A stretch of 56,713 bases of DNA from Bacteroidia bacterium (GTDB lineage: Bacteria; Bacteroidota; Bacteroidia; Bacteroidales; Azobacteroidaceae). Each line of letters begins with the position of its first letter. Positions within the stretch are counted from its first letter, which is position 1. The notes beneath the pieces are model-generated. The model saw only the letters and a program-made list of their open reading frames with translations. It did not search any database and was not told the origin of the DNA. The DNA lies in assembly GCA_025999935.1 (NCBI GenBank), contig BNXY01000014.1, forward strand, positions 1-56,713. Direction: 5' to 3'. Shown here piece by piece: positions 26,901 to 35,393 of this stretch. The position numbers were made by a program, and so were the translations under genes.

Positions 26901-29828
26901 GAAAACCGGAAAATTGAAATCCCATTTTTAGAATCGTATAGAGATGGTATAACCGCTTGTTTTACTTTCATTAAAGATGAGGAAATTTATACAAGCAATG
27001 TGCCGATTCAGCGAAAGCAACCGGATAAAAAATTAACCTTAAAAATGGATGTTTTTAGAGACAAATTGCTCCCGGGACAAACGGAGGAATGGAAAATTTC
27101 CGTCAAAGACATTGATGAAAAGCCCGTTTTGGCCGAATTACTTGCCGGAATGTATGATGCCTCACTTGATAAACTCTTCAAACATTCATGGAATTTCGCT
27201 CCAATATTTGGTATTCGTATTTTGTCGCCCAATTTTAATAGAGGAACCGCATTTGGTTTTTCAAATAGTTCAATATCAATTGGACGATACTTTGAGCAAG
27301 TTCTTCCTTTTTCTTTCAGTTCATTTAATTGGTTTGGATTTAATATAAGTAATGATATAATGTATGTGTATGACACAGTAAATAGTCAACTTAGGGTAGG
27401 AAACATAGCGGCAGAGGAAAATGCGGTAGAATTATCTCCAAAGAAAAGCACATCGACAGGCGCTATTATGATTCGTGGTTTAGGCGCTGATAATAATACC
27501 GCTCTTTCTGATTTGAATGACCCCATTCAAATCCGCCAAAACTTCAACGAAACCGCTTTTTTCTATCCGCAATTGAAAACCAACGAGGTCGGCGAAACCC
27601 TCATTTCCTTTACCGTTCCGGAAAGCAATACGACTTGGAAATTCATGGGTTTGGCGCATACCAAAGATTTGAAATACGGACAAATCATAGAAACAGCTAT
27701 CAGTCAAAAGCAACTGATGGTTACGCCGAATATTCCCCGCTTTATCCGCGAAGGCGATAAAACAACTGTTTCATCGAATATTTCCAACCTTTCGGAATCG
27801 GCAGTCAGCGGAACAGTCAGCATCGAATGTTTCGACCCGAATACCAATCAAACCAATATCGTAATCCCGGAAAGCGCAAAAACATTCAGACTGGAAGCCG
27901 GTAAAACCGTTGCCGTTTCCTGGACTTTCGATGTTCCCGCAGGAATCGACCTAACCGCTTTGAAAATAATCGCCCGCAGCGAAAATTTCAGCGACGGCGA
28001 ACAACATTGGATTCCGGTTCTTCCTAATCGAATGTTAATTACGGAAAGTTTGCCCCTGAATATTTTAGGCAGTCAAACCAAAACATTTTCTTTCGATGGA
28101 ATAGGGAAAAACAACTCTCAGACTTTGGAAAATTATCGCTTGACTTTGGAATTTGCAAGCAACCCCATCTGGTATGCCGTTCAGGCTTTACCAAGCATCC
28201 AAACTCCGCAATCAGAAAATGTGATTTCATGGTTTGCCGCCTATTATTCGAATACTTTGGCGGTACAAATCGCCAACAGCGCCCCGAAAATCAAACAAAT
28301 CATCGATGTTTGGACGAAACAAGGCGGTACAAAAGAAACTTTGCTTTCCAATCTGGAAAAGAATCAGGAATTAAAAGCCGTTTTATTGGAAGAAACGCCC
28401 TGGGTGCTGGATGCACAAAATGAAACCGAGCAAAAACAGCGCTTGGCCTTGTTATTTGACATCAACCGCAGCAATCGCTTAAATGCCCAAGCCCTCGAAA
28501 AAATCAAAAGTTTGCAAGGAGAAGACGGCGGCTGGAGCTGGTTTAAAGGGATGGGCGCGAATGTTTTTATTACGCAGTGGGGGCTTTATTGTCTTAAAGA
28601 CTTTAAAGACCTTAAAGACTTTAAGGAACTTACGGTAAAAGCTGTACATTTTATTGATAGCCGGTTTAAACAACATTATGATAATCTTAAAAAATACAAT
28701 CCCAATTGGGCGAAAACAAATTCTATTTCCACCTACGAATTGGAATACCTTTTTGTGCGCTCCTTTTATAAGGAAATTCCTTTTGGAGAAGCGGACGAGG
28801 CTGCTAAATTCTATACTTCTTTGGCGGAAAAATACTGGGCGAATAACACCAATCTCTACGACCGCGCCATTGCGGCAACGATTTTGCAACGAAATGGGAA
28901 TACAAAAACAGCCGCATCCATCGTGAAATCTTTGCGAGAACATGCTTCCCACAAACCGGACTTGGGAATGTTCTGGGCGAATAACGATACGCGCACTTTT
29001 GCCTTTCAAAGTGCAACCTGCGTCCATACTTTTATTATGGAAGCTTTTCAGGCAACAGGAAGTTCGCAGAAAGAAACGGACGAGATGAAACTCTGGCTGT
29101 TGAAGCAAAAGCAAACCCAAGAATGGGAAAGCGTTCCGGCAACGGTCAATGCGATTAACATCCTCCTGAAAACCGGTACGAACTGGTTGGAGAGTGAAGG
29201 AAAAACAACCATCCAAATCGGAAGCAAAACCATTGATACATCCAAAGGCGAAGCCGGAACCGGTTATGTCAAGGAAGTTTTTGATGCAAAATCCATTACG
29301 CCGGAGATGAGTCGCGTGAAAATTACAAAGGAAGATGCCGCTCCGGGATGGGGCGCATTGTATTGGCAATATTTTGAAGATTTGGATAAAATCAAAACGG
29401 CAAAAACGACTTTGAATATAGAAAAGTCCCTTTTCATCGAGAAAAATTCGGCTACCGGAAAATCTTTAGTCCCGGTTGCGGAAAGTAATCCTTTGAAAGT
29501 AGGCGATAAGATTATTGTCCGTTTGGTGGTGCGCGCCGACCGCGATTTTGAGTATGTCTTGCTGAAAGATATGCGCGCTTCCTGCTTCGAGCCGGTGGAA
29601 CAGTTGTCTGGAATCCGCTGGGCGCAATCGACGATGTATTATCAATCCCCTCGCGACGCTTCCATGAATTTCTATTTCAATAATTTAGCGAAAGGAACTT
29701 ATGTTTTTGAATATCCTTTGTATGTAACAAGCCGGGGCGATTATTCAAACGGCGTCACGACTATCCAGTGCCTGTATGCGCCGGAATTTGTTTCGCATAC
29801 ATCCGGCGGCCGGGTGCTTGTGAAATAA
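23913..29828 (+). CDS. Giant alpha-2-macroglobulin-like protein, no thioester
   Basis: The 1971-residue product has a signal peptide (cleavage near FSTTAQ, residue 20). Macroglobulin domains include the MG2-type TDRSIYRPGQTVYFKGIAYE at about residue 608. The A2M signature region (FYPQLKTNEVGETLISF, about 1216) is followed by an alpha-toroid domain with GGWSWFKGMG. In thioester A2Ms a CxEQ motif comes between these regions. Here the equivalent segment reads LPSIQTPQSENVISWFAAYY, without the Cys or Gln. Such proteins are envelope-associated and thought to trap proteases or protect the cell. Two short repeats are inserted in frame, near residues 272-280 and 1561-1574. It ends 2 nt before the convergent DUF5686 gene. 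Confidence 0.88.
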   Translation: MKTNFLLWIACFLAFSTTAQTPQIIAAKEIKPDTYTYLWDKVAQLEEQSLPQSGLEIVNQIYHKALDAGDSPELIKALIFQLKYETVIDKDKLPDKIVEIERFVQADKNKVEQAVLYSLLAELYQNYYQAHSREINQRTAVQGDAPKDLREWPANLFIQKVADCVNGSLQPAKELQNTNVLDYKNILTEGESSRILRPTLYDFLVHRGIDLLNRLVQDFRTQNYFLQTKLSAKENFAPVKEFVNLSLAANEYDFVPQILKLYRQLLVFRQGIAGQARNDKDGELALLMADLDRLAFVRINSQIGESSSEYINALKQLKKQYTGNDFCVEILYKEASFYYENRNQVNTYSNDSFDKQRNDNLREAYEICLEGIKKYSDYKRIGLLKNLLSEITQSSLFATSENAIYPGKDLELKIRYKNFNQLRIEIYQIKAPVSVYLNDWTRNGQYEKTGTLVKTETIGLANIYPYLEQDTTIKIPMTGLGNYEYAIYADSLKREPANQQFSVSRLAVVSRGFNGKGEYLVVDRLSGKPIEKAYIQFYKRKSNYLELAPNKTLVTDKLGLAFGDGERDVDFYQVSFGNDTALITSPVPWISTYNDNPDAISHRLNIFTDRSIYRPGQTVYFKGIAYETGKNRQQVSPNKKYTVIFRDANGKEIAKQELTTNEFGSLHGEFVVPQGLLTGNFSIQSEDGAYMFFRVEEYKRPTFDIRFDKNEKAYRFGDEITVEGEVKSFSGINKPDATVQYRITRRNHGFYTRNWREPVQITSGNVQTGADGKFKISFVADKIFEDKDSKHVAYTYEIEATITDTNGETQNAKTTVSIGDISINLRITNLLKVIDKNDFPSIIISALNLNGNPVQVKGIYEIYSLKLNDKSKLNWEPEDWSLDKKVLSGSFDAGKEMDILLWKSLPSGHYRLIAKTKGETESATSETQQDFSLASTKDKKPPIPAIQWLMTPKTTCESGEKAEIIYGSSAKNVYVLYEIFQQNGKKIAASRFTLNNENRKIEIPFLESYRDGITACFTFIKDEEIYTSNVPIQRKQPDKKLTLKMDVFRDKLLPGQTEEWKISVKDIDEKPVLAELLAGMYDASLDKLFKHSWNFAPIFGIRILSPNFNRGTAFGFSNSSISIGRYFEQVLPFSFSSFNWFGFNISNDIMYVYDTVNSQLRVGNIAAEENAVELSPKKSTSTGAIMIRGLGADNNTALSDLNDPIQIRQNFNETAFFYPQLKTNEVGETLISFTVPESNTTWKFMGLAHTKDLKYGQIIETAISQKQLMVTPNIPRFIREGDKTTVSSNISNLSESAVSGTVSIECFDPNTNQTNIVIPESAKTFRLEAGKTVAVSWTFDVPAGIDLTALKIIARSENFSDGEQHWIPVLPNRMLITESLPLNILGSQTKTFSFDGIGKNNSQTLENYRLTLEFASNPIWYAVQALPSIQTPQSENVISWFAAYYSNTLAVQIANSAPKIKQIIDVWTKQGGTKETLLSNLEKNQELKAVLLEETPWVLDAQNETEQKQRLALLFDINRSNRLNAQALEKIKSLQGEDGGWSWFKGMGANVFITQWGLYCLKDFKDLKDFKELTVKAVHFIDSRFKQHYDNLKKYNPNWAKTNSISTYELEYLFVRSFYKEIPFGEADEAAKFYTSLAEKYWANNTNLYDRAIAATILQRNGNTKTAASIVKSLREHASHKPDLGMFWANNDTRTFAFQSATCVHTFIMEAFQATGSSQKETDEMKLWLLKQKQTQEWESVPATVNAINILLKTGTNWLESEGKTTIQIGSKTIDTSKGEAGTGYVKEVFDAKSITPEMSRVKITKEDAAPGWGALYWQYFEDLDKIKTAKTTLNIEKSLFIEKNSATGKSLVPVAESNPLKVGDKIIVRLVVRADRDFEYVLLKDMRASCFEPVEQLSGIRWAQSTMYYQSPRDASMNFYFNNLAKGTYVFEYPLYVTSRGDYSNGVTTIQCLYAPEFVSHTSGGRVLVK
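24726..24746. repeat. Palindromic repeat inserted in the A2M reading frame
   Basis: ATTGCGGG, TCAAG, CCCGCAAT form a perfect 8-bp hairpin inside the coding sequence and encode part of GIAGQARND. The peptide resembles no macroglobulin segment. The DNA looks like the dispersed GGGTCAAGCCCGC palindromes I know from non-coding DNA of many bacteria. It appears to be an in-frame insertion. Confidence 0.6.
28593..28632 (+). repeat. CTTAAAGAC/TTTAAAGAC micro-repeat in the A2M gene
   Basis: Four 9-nt units of the form (C/T)TTAA(A/G)GA(C/A) in a row encode LKDFKDLKDFKE from residue 1561. The same unit pattern occurs in the unrelated acetyltransferase gene at 37890-37928. Confidence 0.7.
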
Positions 29829-29830
29829 GT

Positions 29831-32074
29831 CTATTTTCCCAATTCAAAGGCGAATTTTATGCCGACGGATTCATGTTTTCCCCGGTGAAAAGAGGTAAAA
29901 ATGCCCACATTCCCGATGAAATTACCTATGCCGTATCCCAATTCGGTGTAGTAAGGACGGGCGGGAGTGTACAGTTGACTAAGGTAAATACGTTCTTTAA
30001 GAATATCTTTTGCAACACCTCTGAACAGACGCAAAAACGTGCAAGGAAATTCGTACATGAAATGCGCTTGGGTGTAGCTTTGGGAAGTATTATACCATTC
30101 GCCGTCCAACAAATGAAAAACGCCGCCAATCGGGTCACCCCAGGATTGCGGAAAATTGCGCTTTTGAAAAAGGTTGAAATCGGTGAAATAAAGGGAATTT
30201 GCTTTAACAAATTTTCCGACTCCGATATAATATTGGAAAGAACTCATCAATCCGGTCGATATTTTTTGTTGAACATCCGCTTCAATCAGCGTGTAATTGC
30301 TGTTGCTTTTTATAATATCCTTTATGCCCCAAGTATATTCCACGGAAAAAGTAGGATAAGCGGAACCGACATACTCTTTCCGTTTTCCGTTGATGCGATA
30401 AAATTGTTTTGGCGTCCAAGTCATGCCGATCATGGGTGCAAACGCCCTGTATCGGTCTTCGACAACGTCTATCACATCTTCATCAATATTTTTTCCGGTA
30501 TCTTCTCTTAAATCAGCAATTTGCTCGTTTTTATGTTTGATGGGAACATACCAGTCATAGTTAATTTCGCCACGGATAAGCAGACCGTTGGCAATCTCAT
30601 ATTTTCCCGCAAAGTTCATGTTGTAATGATGAAAATAGTCCAGATTCAGATCGCTGAAAAGGATGGAATCGGGTATTCCCTCGTTGATCATGTTGATGGT
30701 TGCGGAATTATAGGTCTGATTCTTATTGCCGAAATTAAAACTGATTTTTCCGAATCGTTTGGGTTGGAACAACCATTCAATTGGCGTATTGAAATAAATT
30801 TGTTTTCGTTGGAACAAAATGCCTATGTTGGGATTGAATTGAAGTTCCTGTCCATTCTCATAAGGCTTTTTGTAGCGGAATTGTTGCCAATAGACGATCC
30901 CGTCCAACTTTGAATAGGCTAATTTAAATGGATTAAGCAGACCGGAATAGCTCATCTGTGTCTTATTGTATTTGAACCGTTTGGTTGAAAGAATGCCTTT
31001 TGAAAAATTCCATGAATTGTCTAAATAATAAATCGTTGAATCTGTTTTGTGTTGTGTTTCCCGGTTTGTTTCAATCAAAGATTCTTCGTAAGGAGTCAGT
31101 GCAATGCTGCGGTTTTCTTTCCAGAATTGCTCGTCTTTGATGATGGGGATGGAATCGATATGTCCGCTGAAATAATCAGTTAAATCGTAATTGATTTCGT
31201 CCGTGGGCGTTTTAGGCTTATGTCTTTCGACACGATTGTAGCTGAAAGAAGAAAAATAGTAATTGGTAACTTCGTTTCCCAGCAGATTTAAATTAAAAGT
31301 AATCCTTGATTTCAAGGGCAACAGAAATTCTTTTTCAGGCAACCCAAATTCCGTTTCAACCCTGAATTTTGAAAACTCCCATTTCCCGCTGATGTCGAAG
31401 CGGTAAATCGTCCACAATCCGTCCACAATATAAAAATATCCGGAGATTAATTGCTGGCTTCTTATTTTGGGAACTGCCCTGATTCGATGAATGGTGTGAT
31501 TCAAGGTGTCGGTTTGGGAAATATATTCAAACCGGTAATATTTAAAAGCAGTTTTTACTTCCGGAAAAAGAATCTGGTCATTAAATATGGTCGGATTATA
31601 AATATTGACATTGAGATATTGCATTACCCTTTCCCGTATATCGTCCGAATTGATTTTGGATCCGTTAACCGCGATAATCTGCTGATTAAAATAATTAGGC
31701 GCATTGAACCGGACATTGACAATCGCTTCTGTAAAAGTGCTATTTCCTTTTTTATCCAAGAATAAAAAATCGGGCGCATAACGGTAAAGCAAGTTTTTCT
31801 TTTTTACATAGCTGTTGCCTTTGATATATACATTTGCTTCGTATTCATCAATATATTTTCCATAAAAATCCCGATTTTCGAGTACTTTTAAAATAATGCT
31901 GTCCGCCTTGTTGTAGGAGTTTTTTGCATAAATTTGGGACGAAAACAAGAAAGTTAGGAAGAGGTATATAAAATAACTCTTTCGCCAAAATTTATGCGTG
32001 TAGGCCGGATTCAAATAGATTATTATTAATATTAATGGCCAAAAGTACTCATTTTCAACCAAATTTTCAACCAA
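29831..32074 (-). CDS. DUF5686 family outer-membrane protein
   Basis: The product of about 747 residues matches the Bacteroidota family DUF5686: YRYAPDFLFLDKKGNS early, FYIVDGLWTIYRFDISGKWE in the middle, and the barrel-like end LSQLYTPARPYYTELGYGIG to FELGK. The usual N-terminal carboxypeptidase-regulatory-like domain is absent. Start choice is uncertain. The ATG at 32074 puts 27 residues ahead of the signal-peptide core, and a TACTTTTG -7 box lies downstream of it at 32047-32040 on this strand. An in-frame TTG at 32014 would give a clean signal peptide (NPAYTHKFWRKSYFIYLFLT). The biological role is unknown. It is divergent from the Crp/Fnr gene. Confidence 0.78.
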   Translation of the reverse strand: MVENLVENEYFWPLILIIIYLNPAYTHKFWRKSYFIYLFLTFLFSSQIYAKNSYNKADSIILKVLENRDFYGKYIDEYEANVYIKGNSYVKKKNLLYRYAPDFLFLDKKGNSTFTEAIVNVRFNAPNYFNQQIIAVNGSKINSDDIRERVMQYLNVNIYNPTIFNDQILFPEVKTAFKYYRFEYISQTDTLNHTIHRIRAVPKIRSQQLISGYFYIVDGLWTIYRFDISGKWEFSKFRVETEFGLPEKEFLLPLKSRITFNLNLLGNEVTNYYFSSFSYNRVERHKPKTPTDEINYDLTDYFSGHIDSIPIIKDEQFWKENRSIALTPYEESLIETNRETQHKTDSTIYYLDNSWNFSKGILSTKRFKYNKTQMSYSGLLNPFKLAYSKLDGIVYWQQFRYKKPYENGQELQFNPNIGILFQRKQIYFNTPIEWLFQPKRFGKISFNFGNKNQTYNSATINMINEGIPDSILFSDLNLDYFHHYNMNFAGKYEIANGLLIRGEINYDWYVPIKHKNEQIADLREDTGKNIDEDVIDVVEDRYRAFAPMIGMTWTPKQFYRINGKRKEYVGSAYPTFSVEYTWGIKDIIKSNSNYTLIEADVQQKISTGLMSSFQYYIGVGKFVKANSLYFTDFNLFQKRNFPQSWGDPIGGVFHLLDGEWYNTSQSYTQAHFMYEFPCTFLRLFRGVAKDILKERIYLSQLYTPARPYYTELGYGIGNFIGNVGIFTSFHRGKHESVGIKFAFELGK

Positions 32075-32142
32075 ATTGAATAATATTTATAGTTTTTGTA
32101 TCAAATTTAAAAACTTTTAATTACTTTTGTGCTACATAACAT

Positions 32143-32154
32143 TGTTATATAACA
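32143..32154. promoter_or_regulatory. Palindromic operator candidate before the Crp/Fnr gene
   Basis: TGTTATATAACA is a perfect 12-bp palindrome ending 3 nt before the ATG. It overlaps a second dyad, TAACATTGTTA (32137-32147). Both lie just after the -7 box TACTTTTG (32122-32129), where a dimeric regulator could block its own promoter. Autoregulation is inference. Confidence 0.45.
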
Positions 32155-32157
32155 CAA

Positions 32158-32856
32158 ATGTCCGAATCCGAAAATAAAGTTGTCGATTTTTCCAGCAGTA
32201 TAAACGATGTTTGGCGGCTGTTGAATGAACAAGAACGGGAATTGTTGCGGAAAAATGCTTACATACAACATTTCAAGAAGCATCAGAAGATTTATTCCGA
32301 AGGGGATGAACCAAAAGACTTGATGTGTTTGTTGAAAGGGAAAGTAAAAATCTATAAGGATGGAGTAGGAGGGCGCAGTCAGATTATCCGGATGATAAAG
32401 CCGATTCAGTATTTTGCATATCGGGCTTATTTTGCACAGGAAAATTATCTGACGGATGCCGCCGCTTTTGAGGCTTCATCCGTTTGCATGGTTCCCATGA
32501 AAATCGTGACGGGTATTCTTCGGGAAAATTTCAATTTATGTCAGTTTTTTATCAAGCAATTATCGGTCGATTTGGGAATTGCGGATGAAAGAACGGTAAA
32601 TCTAACCCAGAAACACATCCGGGGGCGCTTGGCAGAATCCTTGGTTTCCCTTGTCGATTGTTATGGGCTGGAAGAAGACAATACCATCAATATTTACCTC
32701 TCTCGCGAAGATTTAGCCAACCATTCCAATATGACCACATCCAATGCGATCCGCACTTTATCCAACTTCGTTACCGAAAAAATCATCGCTTTGGACGGAC
32801 GCAAAATCAAAATAATCGACGAAGAAAAATTGCGGAAAATCAGCAAATTAGGATAA
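32158..32856 (+). CDS. Crp/Fnr family transcription regulator
   Basis: The 232-residue protein has an N-terminal cyclic-nucleotide-binding-like beta roll (about 30-130; IYSEGDEPKDLMCLLKGKVK and a following acidic region). A dimerisation helix and a C-terminal winged helix-turn-helix follow (LSREDLANHSNMTTSNAIRT, about 180-200). There are no clustered cysteines, so it is not an oxygen-sensing FNR, and the cAMP-contact residues of Crp are not obvious. The ligand is unknown. A palindrome next to its own start suggests self-control. It is transcribed divergently from the DUF5686 gene. Confidence 0.88.
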   Translation: MSESENKVVDFSSSINDVWRLLNEQERELLRKNAYIQHFKKHQKIYSEGDEPKDLMCLLKGKVKIYKDGVGGRSQIIRMIKPIQYFAYRAYFAQENYLTDAAAFEASSVCMVPMKIVTGILRENFNLCQFFIKQLSVDLGIADERTVNLTQKHIRGRLAESLVSLVDCYGLEEDNTINIYLSREDLANHSNMTTSNAIRTLSNFVTEKIIALDGRKIKIIDEEKLRKISKLG

Positions 32857-33010
32857 TATAGACTAACTGTCTTTAATGAATATCGTATTGCATAGCTACG
32901 CTAAATATTATTTTGCCGGCTGATTCCGGTAATGATGTCGCAATTTTACAATTTTAGTGCGAAATTCCGCCATACCTTAAGAAAAACACAATGAATCAGG
33001 CGGATTTATT

Positions 33011-34405
33011 CTATTTATTTATTTTCAAATCGGAAGCTATTACCCGGACTTTCATATTATCACCTCCTTTTTTTAGCGTAACTCCGGATGGATATAGATA
33101 ATTGCTTGTCATATAATCAACATCTCCGGAGGAATAATAAGAAGATGAAGTCGTATAAGTGGTTTGAACCGGTATAACCCACAATTTCAAGTCTTTGTCC
33201 GGCGCTTTATCAATGGCGTTCTGGACTACATTGGCAATATTGCTGAAATTATAGGAATACGTGGATGGATTGAAGGTCGTTGTGTAGGAAGTTTGATTGT
33301 CGGCTATCTTTTGTTGCTCAAAAAAGTTTTTTACGGAATCCGGTTCAATCAATAATAATTTGGATTTATAATTACTACTCGTTTTGGTGCCGGGGAAATC
33401 CAAACTGTATTTCCAACTGTCCTTCGTATAAGCGTTCAGGGTAAGTCCTACGCTACTGAACTTCTTTTTCCCGATGCCGTTTATGATCTCCCGGATGGGA
33501 ATTGTCAGTTCGGTAAATACGCCGGCCGGTGATTTCAAATACGTTTTTTCCGGATTATTCTCCAACAGGAATGAGTCATTCGTATTTTTAAAATTATTCA
33601 GTTGAATAACTTCTTTCGTTACGGTAAATGCGGCGGCGTCCGGTTTCACTACAAGACTATCGGCTGTGTTATCGTAATTTCTGATCGTAACGTATCTTGT
33701 GCAATACACATATATTTCGGTATATTCCACATTCAACATACTTCCTGTACCGAATGTAGTCGTTAAGTAAGTTCCGGGGAAAAAATTCAAAAAATCCTTG
33801 ACATCTTTTAGTTCATCATTTTTGACCATTCTCAGGTAATCTTCTCCTAACTTGGCGGGAAGGCGAACTGAAATACTGCGTAAATAATTGCTGGCTAATA
33901 ATGCGGAGTCGGATATATTTAAATTGCGGGCGGTATAAGCCTGTTTGCCCATCGGATGGGTCATGTCGCAAAAAGACTCCGGTTCCACATTGGTGTAATA
34001 ATGTTTACCTAATTCTTGAATGACCGGATATACCGTCAATTCCATAGGGGCTAACGAATCGCCTTCATAAGAAGCATAATAAATATTCAATACAACGGAG
34101 TCGATTTTGTTATCTACAATGCTGTCAATGGAAGAAAATCCGATTGAAGGATAATATTGACAAGCATAGCCGGATTTAATAGTCCCGTAAGACGGGTCGT
34201 AATATTCTCCCAAAAAGCCATTGGCGGTTTTGGCGTAAACCGAATCTACTTTTATGGTGCCGGCTCCCACCATTACAGTTGTATCATAGATGCTGATTTT
34301 GTCCGTATCCGGTTGACTACCAATTCCTATGTTGCTAATCGAATCCTCACATCCTATATAAATTAAGCCCAATACCAGGCAAAATAAAATCAACTTTGTT
34401 TTCAT
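33011..34405 (-). CDS. DUF4270 family lipoprotein
   Basis: The 464-residue product carries a lipoprotein signal (LIYIGC, acylated cysteine about residue 19). It matches Bacteroidota family DUF4270 in TVMVGAGTIKVDSVYAKTAN, FLGEYYDPSYGTIKSGY and DSVVLNIYYASYEGDS. Members are cell-surface or periplasmic, role unknown, and in Bacteroidales this gene is regularly next to the short starch-synthase domain gene, as here (22-nt gap, same strand, probable operon). A conserved pairing with glucan metabolism is suggestive but unproven. Confidence 0.85.
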   Translation of the reverse strand: MKTKLILFCLVLGLIYIGCEDSISNIGIGSQPDTDKISIYDTTVMVGAGTIKVDSVYAKTANGFLGEYYDPSYGTIKSGYACQYYPSIGFSSIDSIVDNKIDSVVLNIYYASYEGDSLAPMELTVYPVIQELGKHYYTNVEPESFCDMTHPMGKQAYTARNLNISDSALLASNYLRSISVRLPAKLGEDYLRMVKNDELKDVKDFLNFFPGTYLTTTFGTGSMLNVEYTEIYVYCTRYVTIRNYDNTADSLVVKPDAAAFTVTKEVIQLNNFKNTNDSFLLENNPEKTYLKSPAGVFTELTIPIREIINGIGKKKFSSVGLTLNAYTKDSWKYSLDFPGTKTSSNYKSKLLLIEPDSVKNFFEQQKIADNQTSYTTTFNPSTYSYNFSNIANVVQNAIDKAPDKDLKLWVIPVQTTYTTSSSYYSSGDVDYMTSNYLYPSGVTLKKGGDNMKVRVIASDLKINK

Positions 34406-34427
34406 TTGTTTATAAAGTATTTTTGTT

Positions 34428-35243
34428 CTATTTGTTTAAAATATGGTCATAAAAATCATTGAAAGTTTCTATATACACTTCTTCCTTTTGATAAGGGAGG
34501 TGGAATAGTCCTTCTTTTTGTTTCACGTAATCAATTACATTTTGTTTAATATCAGGACTTCCTTCAATTACTCCATCCGAAAAATCGATAGCTAATTTGC
34601 TCAACGTAAGGTAATCCGCTTTTTCTTTAAGCCCTTTGATATCATTTAAAGTAACCCCTTCTATTTTTAATTTTTTGGCGAAATTATCTTTCAAAGGCTT
34701 TTCAAATTCATCATTATATAAGGAGTAAACCACTTTGGCATTTTTAAAACACGGATCTCCTTTATAATGTTTCTTTATGTAAAGAGGCGCTAAAGCAGTC
34801 ATCCAACCATGACAATGAATCAAATCGGGAATCCATTTCAGTTTTCTAACCGTTTCCATTACGCCGCGCACATAAAATATACAGCGTTCGTCATTGTCTT
34901 CAAACTCCGCGCCGTTTTCATCTGTCAATAAATATTTCCGCTGAAAGAAATCTTCATTGTCAATAAAATAAATTTGCATTCTCGCCGCCTGAATCGAAGC
35001 GACTTTGATAATTAACGGATGATCGGTCTCATCAATGATTAAATTCATCCCGGAAAGGCGAATTACTTCATGCAATTGGTTACGTCTTTCATTGATACAG
35101 CCAAATTTTGGCATGAACGTCCTGATTTCTTTTCCTCGGTCATGAATTCCTTGCGGAAGATTTCTGGCGATTACAGACATTTCTGTATCAGGCAGATAGG
35201 GGGATATCTCCGTTGTAATAAATAAAATTTTCTTGGCAACCAT
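34428..35243 (-). CDS. GT5 starch/glycogen synthase N-terminal domain protein
   Basis: The 271-residue protein covers only the N-terminal Rossmann domain of GT5 glycogen/starch synthase. It opens with KKILFITTEISPYLPDTEMS, where the ADP-glucose-binding K-x-G-G loop of active enzymes is replaced by SPYLPDTEMS. It includes WIPDLIHCHGWMTALAPLYI and SLYNDEFEKPL. The C-terminal GT-B half is missing, which is normal for this Bacteroidota family, so catalysis is doubtful. The frame is open to 35312, but a TATCTTTG -7 box (35287-35280) lies between the two ATGs. The ATG at 35243 (MVAKK) is preferred. It is divergent from panC. Confidence 0.82.
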   Translation of the reverse strand: MVAKKILFITTEISPYLPDTEMSVIARNLPQGIHDRGKEIRTFMPKFGCINERRNQLHEVIRLSGMNLIIDETDHPLIIKVASIQAARMQIYFIDNEDFFQRKYLLTDENGAEFEDNDERCIFYVRGVMETVRKLKWIPDLIHCHGWMTALAPLYIKKHYKGDPCFKNAKVVYSLYNDEFEKPLKDNFAKKLKIEGVTLNDIKGLKEKADYLTLSKLAIDFSDGVIEGSPDIKQNVIDYVKQKEGLFHLPYQKEEVYIETFNDFYDHILNK

Positions 35244-35393
35244 TCTTGTTTTGTTACGGTAATTCTTTGAATTTGAGTACAAAGATAATAAAAAAAATAA
35301 CACAAAAATCAAAATTTTATGCTAATAACTCTGAATAAGTTTTAAGATTTGTATTTATTTCCTTAGCTTTGCACTGTTTTTTACGATTTTTTT

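Noticed and set aside
28593..28632. Possible CRISPR-like short repeats
   Set aside because: Units are 9 nt, contiguous, without spacers and in a reading frame; no cas gene is present.
28479..29369. Minus-strand open frame of 296 codons inside the A2M gene
   Set aside because: The sense strand is a clear alpha-toroid domain; the antisense peptide has no recognisable fold or start signals.
29768..30511. Long plus-strand open frame of 247 codons
   Set aside because: It lies wholly antisense to the A2M/DUF5686 junction and the DUF5686 gene, starts inside the A2M gene and shows no domain; it is a shadow of the real codon pattern.
35244..35312. Upstream ATG giving the GT5 protein a hydrophobic leader (MIFVLFFLLS)
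   Set aside because: It looks like a signal peptide, but a TATCTTTG box lies between it and the internal ATG, and GT5-domain proteins are cytosolic.
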